From: Margaritispora aquatica
Lineage: Eukaryota > Ascomycota > Leotiomycetes > Helotiales > Discinellaceae
Direction of reading: 5' to 3'
DNA length: 64,000 nucleotides
Assembly: GCA_007644065.1 (NCBI GenBank)
Contig: VJWN01000008.1
Coordinates: 374,411 to 438,410 of the forward strand
In this document: positions 48,609 to 60,747 of the stretch, one piece after another
Numbering within the stretch: the first letter of the stretch is position 1
Layout of the letters: each line of letters begins with the position of its first letter
The notes under the pieces: model-generated
The model's input: the letters and a program-made list of their open reading frames with translations, nothing else
Told to the model about the DNA's origin: nothing
Database searches by the model: none
Program-made: the position numbers and the translations under genes

Positions 48609-48957
48609 GATGACTAGTTTGAGTGGATGTTCAAAGAGGTATGAGAGGTTCAATACCGCCGGTTTTCTACGAAGATTATCTATAAAAATGAACTCGTAAA
48701 AACATTCACGCTTCAAGTCAGTCGTGGGGTTATGCTTTGAAATCGATGAAGTCGGGTCGGAAGCTCTGGACCATACCCGGTGGCTAAATACCGGAGCTAA
48801 AGAGCCTCCAAGTCTTGGCATCAAAAGTTCACGAAGCTCATCACAATCGTGACTGACAACGACATTATCACCGTGCAACGCATCACGAACTGGGCTACTC
48901 TCGTTCTCTTTCCTAGTTCTCATCGCATAGATACCGAGCCTAGGGCTAGTATCCACG

Positions 48958-49565
48958 ATGTCGCAAACCAATGGCTTGGTATTACCCCTTCAATCCCTTT
49001 CGAAGACATATTCTAACATCTCAATTTCCAGACCAAACTGGCATACTCCCGAACATGGCATCACGTCTCAGCATCTACACCACATCACGCACTCAGCACG
49101 ATCCGCCCCGTCACAGCAGCCACCTCTCCTCAACTCACGCCTCCTTCCCTAGGTCGTCTGGCATCCCGCATCGCCGTCCTCCTGATGGGCAAGCACAAGC
49201 CGATGTGGGATCCCTCGACCGACTGCGGCGACTACGTCGTCGTAACGAATTGCACGCATCTGCACACGACGGGCAAGAAGCGCTGGCAGAAGCTCTACTA
49301 CCGCCACAACACGCGGCCCGGAAGCTTGAAGAAGATCACGATGGACGAGCTGATGAGCAAGCTAGGCGGAGCAGAGGTCTTGAGGAAGGCGGTCGCGGGC
49401 ATGCTGCCGAAGAATAGGCTGCGGGATGATAGGATGGCGAGGTTGAAGGCGTTTGAGGGAGAGGCACATCCGTATAAGAAGAACATTGTGACCTTTGGTG
49501 GGGAGACTATGGTTGGGGCTTGGGATGCTGCGAAGAAGGCTGAGGCGGAACAGGCGAGGTTATGA
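48958..49565 (+). CDS. MRPL23: Mitochondrial ribosomal protein uL13m (MRPL23)
   Basis: Large-subunit protein of the mitochondrial ribosome. Exon 1 (48958-48978) encodes MSQTNGL; after a 53-nt intron (GTATTA...TTCCAG), exon 2 (49032-49565) continues TKLAYSRTWHHVSA, matching the family start, for 184 residues. Core blocks are LGRLASRIAVLLMGKHKPMW, DCGDYVVVTNC, TGKK, RPGSLKKITMDELM and AVAGMLPKNRLRDDRMARL. Exon 2 is GC-rich compared with its surroundings and has long open shadow frames. The start is fixed by the splice, because exon 2 has no in-frame ATG before MGKHK, which lies inside the conserved core. Confidence 0.93.
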
Positions 49566-51698
49566 GCATAAGATAGGAGAGAGAAAGAGGAAGTGTATAC
49601 TATGGGTAGATGTATTGGAAGCGTGTATATCATGGTAGGGTTCCGGTGCTCTGCTCCAAAAGATGTAGGATTTATGAAAAGTCACAACAGATAGCTCCTG
49701 TTTGCAGCATTGAGCTATATACACCTCTATTAAGTCTTCTTTGTCTTCGCCGTTTGGTTGAGTATGGGCTTGTGGTATTGTTGAACTGGGACTAAGAGTA
49801 CAAATCATACAATGTTCTACAGGTTAATACTTATTAATGTGCAAGGTATCCAAGCACATTCAAGAATTTGAATCATTGTACAGCTCAAGCAATTATTTGA
49901 TGTATTCGCTCTTTGATCCCAGCACGTAAGAATTTCAAGAATCCAGCTTTACCAAATTCAAGGCCGACAAGCTTCTGGAATGAACAGGACCTCTTTCCTA
50001 TCAGATCAAGCGATGAAGTTGGTCTACCTATAATCTTTCGAGAAATCCCCTAGGATATAATTTTTGCTCATGTCGTCTGTTCTGCTCGTTGGCTTCTCAA
50101 GTGATGTGCAACAAATATAACTGTAGAGCCTTAACTAAGACGAGGTATATGCTTCATCTTTATTCACAAGCAGCAAATACTGCACACTCTCTGATGTTCG
50201 GGAGAACAAGAACCCCGTTCATTGCAGTTGTTACTAGAGCTTTAGAACTCCATGTAAACAAATACAGTGGGAATTCTGCACTCACTTTGTACTGCCTACA
50301 GTAATCACTCAAATGAGCTTATTGCTTCTTATAAGATGGCACTTTCTTAAACTAGTTTCGACCAACGTTTTCTAGTCGATCAATTCACTATGGAGAGATT
50401 GCGACAGAAACTGGAGGGCTAGCTCGATATTAATGATTTGAGTTTGAAGTATGTCATAATCGAATCATGGAAAGTAAATGAGTAACTCCCGCACGGCGAT
50501 AGACTCGAAGAGAGTGACATGACAACACAACAATGCTTCCGTTGAGGCTGTCAGATTTCATCATTGTTGAAAACGAGCATCAACCAGACAGGACGCAGGA
50601 ATAATATCTCAGAATGTGCTTAGATGTTATACATAATAGAAAAGTATACAAACAGATGATCTAGGACAAGTTTTCTTCAATTACCCACAATATTTGGATA
50701 CTTTGACGAAATCGGATTTGGTCGTCCTTCCTACACTCTAAAATACCACAAACCGCCTCTCGAAGTAACGGGCCATTTATCCATACGAAAATAGTACACA
50801 GCATAGATGCGAGTTAGTGTCAAACCTGATTGAAATATACCTAGAAAGCCCTAGTCGATGAACAGTTTAGTAGGCGCATGTGCGAGAAGAAGATCGTGCT
50901 GATCTGGAATGAAAAGAAACCGAAATTGATAGCAATGAAGTTGACTCTATGAAAGTGTGAGCTGAGATATCACCAACCGCCCATTACACTTCAACATGAT
51001 GTAAGAGTGTAAGCAAGTTTAGACTACCCGGCACTATTTACATGTCCGCACCGAACTTGGCACATTTTGTTTTCCTTCGAAACCATATGTCAATAACAAT
51101 ATTTTCGGTCCGACGCACTCTCTGTAAATGTGTCAAAAGTACCCATACAATGAGAAAGTAGATATGCCATTAATTTAAGCGCATTGAGGATGCCTTGTCA
51201 CAAGGCACCAAGATCCTTGCCACGAATTACTTCTACGTTGGTATAATCCTAACAACCAACTAAGATGATTAAATCGTTAAGCGCGAAGAAGAAAAAACGT
51301 ACGGGTCTGGATTTGGATTTGAATTTGACCACTGTATGTCACTTTCAATATAACCCTCTTCACAAGAAACATAGTACACATCACACGAGTCCTGTACTTA
51401 TTTCACTCTTACTGCGGGTTCCAGGTTGGGTAAAAAGGAGACAATACTCTCAAGGTGTCAGAATGCTTTTGATTCCACTGCAGAGTCGCCGAAAGATCTA
51501 TGAAGATCACCCCTCCGTAAACACCTTACTTTCTCATTGCGCCCCGCCCTTTTCCCCATTTATGAAGCTGTACAATACATAACAGGCATCAGTAACGCCT
51601 TCAGATCCGTCCAGCCTATGCCAAGTCTTTACGCCACCCATATTTGTACAATAAAAAATCGATGAGTCCTGAATGCCTGATCCTCTCCCTTTGCCTAT
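49566..51698. other. Gene-poor region between convergent genes
   Basis: About 2.1 kb of AT-rich sequence with no convincing ORF, RNA gene or repeat. Confidence 0.5.
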
Positions 51699-54600
51699 TC
51701 AAACGCCCAAACCAAGCGACCCAGACCCAGGTGATGCATCGCTAACACTCCTCTGCCGTTCAGTACGCCCCTCGCTCTCACTGCCGTTGCCTTCATCGTC
51801 ACTGTTCATTTCTCGATCATCGTCCTCGCTCTCTTCTTCGAAAACGATACGCCGAAGGACACTACGGTCAAAGAGTTCAGCCACGGCATGTCGCACACCT
51901 AGACGGAAATGATGCGCTTCTAGTAGAGTCATAATCTTTCTGAAAAGGGCCGGTTGTCGAAATCCAGGCGCTCGTTTCGCTTTGATATGCATAAGTTCTG
52001 TGAGGGATTTTCTTTGAAGGACCGTGTTACCCAGGTCGACCACCAGCTCGAGGATTCGTTGATTGATCTCGTCGTCATCTTTGCTCGCAGCTGCCAATGA
52101 AGCGTTATATTCATCAGTCATGATACTATCGGCAAATTTCTCATGCTTCCATGGCTGGTAGGAGAAGAGCTTAGCAAGGTTGTTTGGAATGCAAAGTCCT
52201 AGAGATACGCCCATAATTGTTGTGTTGCTGTCCCACCCGAACTCAGACATGATTTCGAGGCCATGGATACTCCGAGAAATGAGACCTAGAACGAAGAACG
52301 CAGTTCCACGTAAGCTCATCACTTCATGGGACTCGGCAATCTGCACAATGTTTCCAACAACATCGCTTTCTTCCAAGAACGGAGCACCCAATTCCATAGC
52401 GCCAACATTTCCAACCGCCCATAAGCAACCTTTGACCTTGAGAATCAATTCCGCATCATCAGTAAGCATTCCATAATCGCGAATCGTGGTTGCAAATTCG
52501 TCGAAGTGTCCCTTGTCTCGTAAAAGCTTGCATCCCTCTTTAGTCCTCGTGAGCTCTCGATAGAAGTGAGGCGGCACATGCGGGTCGCTATCTCCGGCCA
52601 TCTCAAAAGCCTCTTCATCCATGCTGGTCCGATGTGGAGCCTCTTCTTGAATCTCCCCAAATGACCGAGCCAAACTTGCCTCAATGACGGCGACGTAACT
52701 ATCATTTCGACCTAGAAACCAATCGTCCATCTCGTTGCTGATGTAATCCAAACCATCGAGGTAGTGATAACCAACAGAGGTAGAAAGAAATCGTAGAAGT
52801 AGTGGCGCCCCGATTTCGCCTAAGTGGTCTAGTGCAGGTCGACATTGAACAATATATTCAAGATAGCTTTTACGATTGCAAGCTTCTTCAAGAATTTTGA
52901 TTGCTGTAGCGCAGACTTCGACTTCTGGGTCATACAGTTGAGTGACTAAAAGCTGTATTGCCCACTTTGAATCCCCTACCCCCTGATTCGCCAAGCCATT
53001 TGAGCGGGAGCGACTGGAGTATTTTCTCAAGACATTGGTTGCGAATATACGAATTTCTTTCGACCCAGCTGTCAAAGCTTTGGAGAGAAGAACTCTGGGA
53101 TGGCCATTCAAGCTGTAATCGAAATTAGATAGAAGTAACTTGATGAGGTCGGGTCGCTGCTTCAAGTCTACAATATGATACATCATATTGATCATTCGCC
53201 ATCGGTCAAGCATCTGTAATCCTTTAGGATCGCCACTTAAAGTGCCCAGCATAGCAAAGTAACCACAGCACAATGTTTCAGAAAGACGCTCTCTTGAAAA
53301 CATCGGAGATTGGGCTGTTAATCCGCTGGTCTATTTGTATGTTAGTATAGAGCCAGCAAATCAACATATATACGTACAGGATCGCATTGAGCCAGGCATT
53401 CTGCTACTTGCCGGAGTAGCTTATTGTCGCTTAGATACTTGACCCCTTCTTCTGTCTGGAGAAGAGTATGCATGAGAGCGCACCCAACCGTCACATACTT
53501 CTGAGTAATCCGGGTATTTCTAATCTCAGCAAATTTGTATTTGAAAGGCCTGTAGAAGCTCACAATACGCTTGATAAATTTAGAGGCTTTTATGGCCTCA
53601 TCAAGACGTTTCCCATTGAGTAATGGTCCCTCGATAATCTTCAGGATTATTTCCCATTTCCACTTGAGAGAATTTGTACTGGAGAGAACCTGCGTTTCTA
53701 CAAGTAACTGACGAAAAGTAGTCTCGTCCAAAGAAAGATTTGGATTGACCTTGGGCTGATCCTCTCCATTGGCAAGATTGTCGTTGCTGTTGTTTGCAGG
53801 ACTTGTCAAGGTGTTGGTTGTTGATGGTGCAGATCGATAGAGAGTTCGACTGACGCTGCTAATTTGGTATACCGTTCCAGTGGCGTCGAATCTTTCTTCA
53901 CTCCCAAAGTGAGCAGCAGCAGCAAAAAGCTCTGGCAGCAACTGGAGATCACTACTCCAAGAACTTGGTAACAGTGCGCTCGCAAGCTTCAAGACTTCTC
54001 CGATAAGGAGGGTAGTTTTGCGCTTCAACATGGAATTGTCCGTCTCTTTGGTTACTTGCAGGAGGGCTGGGAGCATGTCTGAAGATATCAAAACTGCTAG
54101 CACTAGTGCGGTGTAGTGATCAACAAATCCTTTGTCTCCGGATTCTTCTTCTGTTGCATGTGAAGCCTTCTGGGGAGCCGCTTTCAAGGTGGTAAGACGA
54201 CCATAAGTTGTAAGCCGCCGTCCAGCAAGAAACGACGTCGCCCAAAAGGGGGATTTGATACGCAACAATGTGTAAAGCAAATCGATAACAGTCTCTCGAA
54301 TTGTCTGATTTGGGAGCATTAACGAAGAGACTAAAGATCTTATAGCTCTGAAATTATACATGGAGAGAGTCATCAAACCAGGCCAAGATCTTAGGGCATA
54401 TGCAATAGCCTTCGAATTTTGCTTGAGCACAACCTCCCTTGCGTAGAGAGAATCTGTGAAGGCATTGAACAAGATCTCGAGCTCATAACCCGATCGTAAA
54501 TACTTTCTTCGCTGTGGAGCATCAAGTAAGAAAAGAAATGCTGCCGTTAGAGATTCCGAAGCTTCATATGTTCCTTCGCCAAGGGCATCTGCTAAGGGCC

Positions 54601-55820
54601 TGAGACCCCCCGATGCCATGACCAAAGCTGGATTTCGGACCATGATTTCAGCCAGGGTTTCGATACATATGGAGCGAAGTCTGTCTTCTGTATGCTCACT
54701 AACGGATGCTATTGTCCTGACGACGGCTCTCGATATTTCTCGTACTCCATCTTTGATATCAAGGAATGCACGGACAAATTTCAGGGCTTGTTCTCGTTCT
54801 ACATCCGCTTTCCTTTCCTTAATGAGGGACCTGAGTGTGTGATTAGCCATGCGCCTGAACCTGAATTCTCACCACTCACAAAACAACTAAATAATCTGTG
54901 TTAAGTGCTCGAATTCGCTGAAGAGAATTGATATCAGATATTGCGTATCTAATCATGCGATAACCTGCAGCCACAACTTCCCTGCTATCGCTCAAAAGCA
55001 TGACCTGCATCCGCAAGCCAAAGACAGACCAGACGAGGTCATACTTAAGAGTTGGATATCGCTTGAAGAGTTCCACTAGATTGTTGGCGTGGTTGACATA
55101 GTAATCTGGAGTAAGGCCTTCAATTTCTAAAGCTTGAAGGACTTCCGCAAGAGCATAGGTAGGTGATTCAGTTGGTTCGTCCAATTCTGAACCTCCAGCA
55201 CTTTTGGTTACACTACCGGGTGACTTAATTCCACTGCTCTGAAACAATCCATCCATGCGACTTCTTGTTGGCGTTATTGGAAGTTTCGGCCTTTGCAGTT
55301 CTGTAATCTGATTCCGCAATTCTTTGATCTTTTGGTTCGAGGAATTGAGTTCCGCCTCAACTCTCTGGCGCTGCTCCTTTGTCTGCTTTGCCTTCTTTGT
55401 GTTTAATGCCTCCAACATGTTCTCGCTGCCCTCCTTGATCTTCATCTCCCGATTTAGCGATTCGCGTAGTGTGAGTAGAACCTGTTCAGGCAGCGTTTCA
55501 TCCTCATCTAACCTCTCCAGGTTTGCCATAGACGCATTCACGTCCATGCCGGACCCTGCTCTCGATGCTGATAGCTGACTTCGCATATTCGAACTGAAGC
55601 TTCCAGGGGCCGGAGAGACTGCAAGTGAGGAGCCACGAGGTCCGTAAGAAGTAGCCGAGTTTGACAGCGCGCGAATGCCATTGCCGATACCACCTGGACG
55701 CAAGCCATCTTGTTGTTCAGACGAGGTGCGTGAATTGGTGGTGCTATATGATTGCTGGGCATACAGTGACTTCTGAGTCGGCGTCGCTGACGTGCTCAGA
55801 ATGCTCGGTGGTCCAACCAT
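51699..55820 (-). CDS. TSC11: TORC2 subunit Rictor/Tsc11 (pianissimo family)
   Basis: Large helical-repeat subunit that defines TOR complex 2, which controls AGC kinases, actin and membrane homeostasis. Exons 55820-54880, 54830-53378 and 53330-51699 give about 1341 residues. A Ser-rich N-terminus with coiled coil (ESLNREMKIKEGSENMLEAL...) leads to the Rictor N-domain (REVVAAGYRMIRYAI, KFVRAFLDIKDGVREISRAV, LMLPNQTIRETVIDLLYTLL), the middle domain (WKWEIILKIIEGPLLNGKRL, FYRPFKYKFAEIRNTR) and the C-terminal domain (CLWAVGNVGAMELGAPFLEE, LRGTAFFVLGLISRSIHGLE). The first intron removes 49 nt and restores YLVVLSLIKERKADVE. The open frame extends to 55889 only with a non-ATG codon and then meets a stop, so 55820 is taken as start; a short upstream exon is possible. 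Confidence 0.95.
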
Positions 55821-57691
55821 CTGTCCATCGAAGAGAAGGTGGTCAACGCGCTCTTGAGCGTGGCATGTGTTTGATAGCAGCCAGTGCAATCATAGACTTA
55901 TCCGCGAGCGATATGTAGGCGCATTCGAAGTTGAGGAGCGGGGTGTGGTTCATATACCAGCCTCGTCTGATTGAGGTGGTCCTTCAGAAGATTACCGTAC
56001 TCCAGCACGGTATTTGCGAGAGGGTAGAAACAAAGATCTCAAGCAGTAGAGCTTCGAGTACAATTGAAGCACTGGGTTCGAAGTTGTAACAGATCGGAGG
56101 TGGAGCAGTGGTAGTTGTAATGTGTATGGTGATTTACAATGTTGTTAAGCACAACAGTTGGAAGCGCATATTGATAATGGTGCACGGACCATGCAGTACA
56201 TGTAACATTCAACGCCAGGCTGAGCCTTTACTTTGTTAGGTAACAATATTTTAATCTGTGTCCCAAAGGAAAACAGTTTTGGTAGGTATCGACGGGAAGA
56301 GTCTTGCATTGGCATTGGTTTGTTGATTCTACCAAGTATGTACAGTCTCATTATTCATATACTTTACAGGTTATCAAACTGGTACTCGAAGTCAGTATTG
56401 AGCTTCGCCCTCTTCATGGCTCAGGTTCGAGAGAGATGCGTTTTCCGATTCTGTGTATCTAAGGATCGAGCATTATACTACCCTATGGTAATATTCCACT
56501 ATTATGACGACCGACCAAGGGGCATTCTATAAATGCTAAACGCTTCTGCATTTGGAATGCGCCGACCGAGAACGACTGTTTCTAGCCAGCATGAAACAGA
56601 CAACAGGAAGGCCCATGTGAAATCCTGATTTTTGCTCTGCTTAGGTTACATTTTGGAACTATGATTATTCAAGGTATAAGACGTACAAGTGTCTCGATGT
56701 ATCCACTAGCTTCCTTTAGCAGTCAGTATGATCAGAAGGAGAAGGAGGATTAACAATCTCACCGTATTGAAAGAACAGTTTACATAATAGAGTACAATAA
56801 TACGCCTTTTCCAACCAGCTCAGAAATTCTGCTTGAATATCTAGGAATAACTCCCTCCATCTATGATCCCAAACACTAACAGAGTTAACCGAGTATTAGG
56901 AACTTGATCAATCATCATGTTCTGTTTAGGTTATCTGTAACCTATGGAAGCTTGCCAGTTATCGCTTTGGCAGATGGCGAGGCTACACAGTTCTACACCA
57001 TTAACACGCCATAATCTTCCCCACAAAATGGAACGTGGCCAATGGAATACCTTGCGCATCAATGCAAGCTTACATCCGCTTAGGATAGCCTCGTACTGTG
57101 CAACAGATGACGAGCAGCGGTAGCAGCCGACTTCTCTGAATAATAATAGCATCGCAATCGAAGAGAAGTGGTAGAAAAGTTTGAAAACATACGAAAAGAT
57201 GCAAAATTCGGTACACATATGACACCAAACTCGGAGATCAATTCTCGCCTGGAAAATTTCAGTGTCAGAAATCATCATCTGGCCGAAAATTATAGCTCTC
57301 TGGAGCTGCCTCGCCCGCGGCGGACAACGCCGACAGGCTCTCGGCACTACCAACTCTGTTGACTCCAATGTCCAATGAACACAGCATTTACTTCTACCAT
57401 GATCAGACGGAGCTCCCCAGTCATGCTAGCTAGCTCGAGATTTACACCATGAATTGCTTCTTTGCCCGGCCGCCCGTGCCTGCCTTCATACCGCCGCTTT
57501 CTGATAAGGCCCTACCTTTGCTCTGTACATAAGGTCGAGCTCCCCAGGTTCATGGACAGGATTCATTATACAATCACATCAAACAACTTCCTTGACTACA
57601 AAGCCTTTGCTAGAGATCCTTACTTTCACCTCAATCACAACCTACAAGACTTTGATCAGTACCTCCACACCACCCTCCACCAATACCAACA
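55821..57691. other. Divergent intergenic region between TSC11 and urate oxidase
   Basis: About 1.9 kb. Frames at 56145-56532 and 56931-57368 have no motifs. The 60 bases before 57692 are a CA/CCA-rich leader for urate oxidase. Confidence 0.5.
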
Positions 57692-58697
57692 ATGGCCTCA
57701 ATTGCAGCAGCACGTTACGGCAAGGACAATGTCCGTGTATACAAAGTTGAGAGAGACGAAGCATCTGGAATGCAAACAGTTACAGAGATGACTGTCTGTG
57801 TCCTGCTTGAGGGAGCGATTGACGTCTCGTAGGTTTAACTACAAGAGCTCAAGAACAAATACTGACAATCACTAGCTACACCAAGGCGGACAACAGTGTA
57901 GTTGTAGCTACCGATTCGATGAAGAACACCGTCTATATCAAGGCCAAAGAGCACCCGGTTACACCTCCAGAGCTCTTCGCTAGCATCTTGGGTACTCACT
58001 TCATTGATACCTACCCCCACCTCTCGGCAGCACATATCAAGGTCATCACACATCGTTGGACTCGTATGACCATTGACGGAAAACCACACCCACATTCTTT
58101 CTACCGTGATGGAGCTGAAACCCGCAATGTCGAGGCAGTGGTTACACGAGGCAAAGGCGTTGATGTTCGTAGTGGTATTGTTGGCCTGCTGGTCTTGAAG
58201 AGCACTGGCTCGCAATTCCATGGCTTTGTCAGAGATGAATACACCACACTTCCTGAGGTCTATGATCGCATCCTGTCGACTGATGTGGATTGTGCATGGG
58301 CATGGAAGACATTCCCAGATATGGCTGCGGTGACAGCAGCTATCCCCAAGTTTGATAAGGCATGGTCTGATGCTCGCACCATCACAATGAAGACCTTTGC
58401 CGAAGAGAACAGCCCATCTGTACAGAACACAATGTACAAGATGTGCTCGCAGATCTTGGAGGCCGTTCCGGAAGTGGAAAGCGTTGACTACTCACTTCCT
58501 AACAAGCACTACTTTGAAATTGGTAAGCTATCTTTCTTCGCTATATTTGTGCAAATCACTAACTCGAATTTCTAGACATGAGCTGGCACAAAGGCCTCAA
58601 GAACACTGGTAAAGACGCTGAAGTTTATGCTCCACAATCCGGCCCCAATGGACTCATCAATGTCACCGTTGCTCGTTCGTCGACACCAAAACTGTAA
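57692..58697 (+). CDS. uaZ: Urate oxidase (uricase)
   Basis: Peroxisomal, cofactor-free enzyme oxidising urate to 5-hydroxyisourate in purine use. Exons 57692-57828, 57876-58522 and 58576-58697 give 301 residues, matching Aspergillus uricase. Both T-fold repeats are complete. The catalytic Lys11 (in ARYGKDNVRVYK) and Thr58-Asp59 (VVVATDS) are present, as are HRWTRM, DGKPHPHSF, KSTGSQFHGFVRDEYTTL, the region with the conserved Gln/Asn (SVQNTMYKM) and the His in NKHYFEIDMSWHKGL. The C-terminus is ARSSTPKL, so the expected peroxisomal tripeptide SKL is replaced by PKL. Fungal uricases are usually induced by uric acid and relieved of nitrogen repression; GATA-type sites were not tested. Confidence 0.97.
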
Positions 58698-59155
58698 AGA
58701 AAATGGTTTGTTTCTGGCATTCATGGCTAGGTGTTGGATTTGGCGTCTGGACCGGCTCAGTCTAGGGTTGTAAATGAGACATGCATGTTGTATATAGGAG
58801 TTGCAGATACCAATTGAGTGTGCGTTTGGATTACCAGGAGGCACTTCTATGACTTTTGTGTGAGAAATTCCCCGAATATACTGTTAAGAATTTGAAGCAT
58901 GATATGAATAAGTAGCTGATGTGGGGTGAGTTGCCTTTGGCTCACAACAAAGCTCGGAACGGACCTTGGAAGCAGTGATCCGAACACCGAAACGTCCGTG
59001 CTTCTCCCGAGCCTTGAATAATTTCAAACATCTCGGTCAGCACCAAAAGGGTCCACATACCCCACCACCAACGCCTTCACCATCAATCTATCCATTCACA
59101 AGCCAGCCATTGCTACCTTCTCTCAGCATATTTACCTACTACACCTTTTTTCAAC
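58698..59155. other. Intergenic region and leader of the hemerythrin-domain gene
   Basis: Short spacer between same-strand genes. From about 59060 it is CCA/CT-rich leader sequence. Confidence 0.5.
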
Positions 59156-59266
59156 ATGTCTGCCTTTCACTACAAATGCTCCCAATGCGCCCTCTCTTCC
59201 TTTCACTCCTCTTCACGCCTCTCATACGTCCAGTCTATTCTCTCCGTGTTAGCGCAAGTGCCGTGA
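59156..59266 (+). promoter_or_regulatory. Upstream ORF overlapping the start of the hemerythrin-domain gene
   Basis: An ATG in strong context (CAACATGTC) 20 bases before the main ATG opens a 36-codon frame that overlaps it out of frame and stops at 59264-59266. The next ATG after this stop is 59344, which is in the main frame. Confidence 0.5.
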
Positions 59267-60056
59267 TACCAGCGATCCAGTACCCAATTTGTAGGCGCAA
59301 CTTCACCTGTTCAGCTCCTCAAAAGCAAGACTTCAGAACCATAATGTCAGATCTGAAAGCTGAAGAGCAGAAGGAGATTGAGAGGCTCGCGCAACCCGCT
59401 TCGATTGAGGCGGAGATGCTAGAGTGCAACAGGCAGCGCGAGGAAGCTCTCAATGAAGTAGCGAAAGAAGTGGTAGAGCCAAAGAAAGAGGAGGAGAAAC
59501 TGCCAAAACTGAGCCCTGCAGAGTTTCGGACGTACAATTCTATGGCTGAGCATATGGAATATTTTGTATGTTCTCTCGTTCAATAAAAATTGTGGTTGAA
59601 GTAACTTACACTTTCCAGCATAACCATTTCCGATCGTCATGGACCCTCCTCTACACAGCATGCGAAACAAATCGACGACCTAGCAACCTGTCACTCAAGC
59701 AATTTCTCTCCACTGGCCTGCAGTTTTGCTCGCACCTTTCTACGCACCACGCCATCGAAGAGCAGCACATCTTCCCTGTCCTTGCAACCAAGATGCCGGA
59801 ATTCAAGAACGGTCGCAATGCGGCTGAGCTGCTAAGGCAGCATAAGGAAATCCACAAGGGTATGGATGAATTCGAGGCCTATCTTGAGAGCGTGAGGCGA
59901 GGAGAGGTAGAGTTGGAGTTGAGTGTGTTGAAGACGAAGATGGATAGTTGGGGCAAAGTGTTGTGGACACACTTGGATCAAGAAGTCAAGACTCTAGGCG
60001 CAGAGAATATGCGGAAATATTGGACGGTGGAGGAGATGAAGCGGATGCCAATGTAA
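59176..60056 (+). CDS. Hemerythrin HHE-domain protein, possible mitochondrial form
   Basis: Four-helix-bundle protein expected to bind a non-haem di-iron centre; fungal members are poorly characterised, with suggested roles in oxygen, iron or NO handling. Exons 59176-59565 and 59619-60056 (GTATGT...TTCCAG) give 275 residues. The first 55 residues are hydrophobic and Arg-containing without acidic residues, ending near RRNFTCSAP, like a mitochondrial presequence. Then comes a charged linker and the HHE bundle with candidate ligands in HMEYFHNHFR, HLSTHHAIEEQHIFPVL, RQHKEIHKGMDEF and WTHLDQE. A second in-frame ATG at 59344 would give a form without the presequence. The domain is clear; location and function are inference. 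It lies directly downstream of urate oxidase on the same strand. Confidence 0.85.
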
Positions 60057-60747
60057 AATTGGCTTTATCATTCAATTAACACTTTTAATCGAATGCGCGA
60101 CTTGTTTTGGACATCAACTATGTATACCTGGAGTATATAACCTAGAGCATTGCGGATTCAACAATACCACACTTGACTCGGTTCCCATACCTATGCATGG
60201 CCAATAGGTATACTTTGAATTTTTCACGCTTGCTTGCAGTGGTTCAAGGAGGTAGTCCTGCGATTTCCCCAGAATCATTTGAACGACCCTTCCGACAGAA
60301 CGATGAATAAACTTCCTTTCGTTTTGCGACTACTTAAAATGATGACCAATCACCAAGCATGGGCTCTTACGATTATATCTACTGTCAAATCTTTATTCAA
60401 AGCCAAAATTCACCAACATTCTTTGCCGCCGTGGTGAGGTGGGTATTCGTTATTCTTCCGCGGTTGCGTATAACATCCCCTGCTTTGAAACTCGATGTCC
60501 TACACGAACCTATTGGTATCCATGCCTTTCACTTGCCTGCAGAAGAGGCTGTGAATATCCAACATTTCATGTTACCACCTGAGAACGCCTTGGGAAAGGA
60601 GGCTGAGACATGCATCCCACATTTTACTGAAGAACATCGCAGTGCTTGTCCATATTTTTCTAAGAGTTGTAGAACTAAAAGTCTTTCTTGGCTGACTTTG
60701 GATTTTACTGACTTTTTTTTCTTGCGTTGTAATTCTTGTAGCGAAGC
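60057..60747. other. Intergenic region
   Basis: Nothing with clear coding character; the frame at 60359-60850 lacks motifs and overlaps the next locus. Confidence 0.45.

Noticed and set aside
48971..49417. 148-codon ORF overlapping MRPL23
   Set aside because: Out of frame with the conserved uL13m sequence; a GC-rich shadow frame.
55821..55889. N-terminal extension of TSC11
   Set aside because: The frame begins with TTG right after an in-frame TGA, and there is no ATG before 55820.
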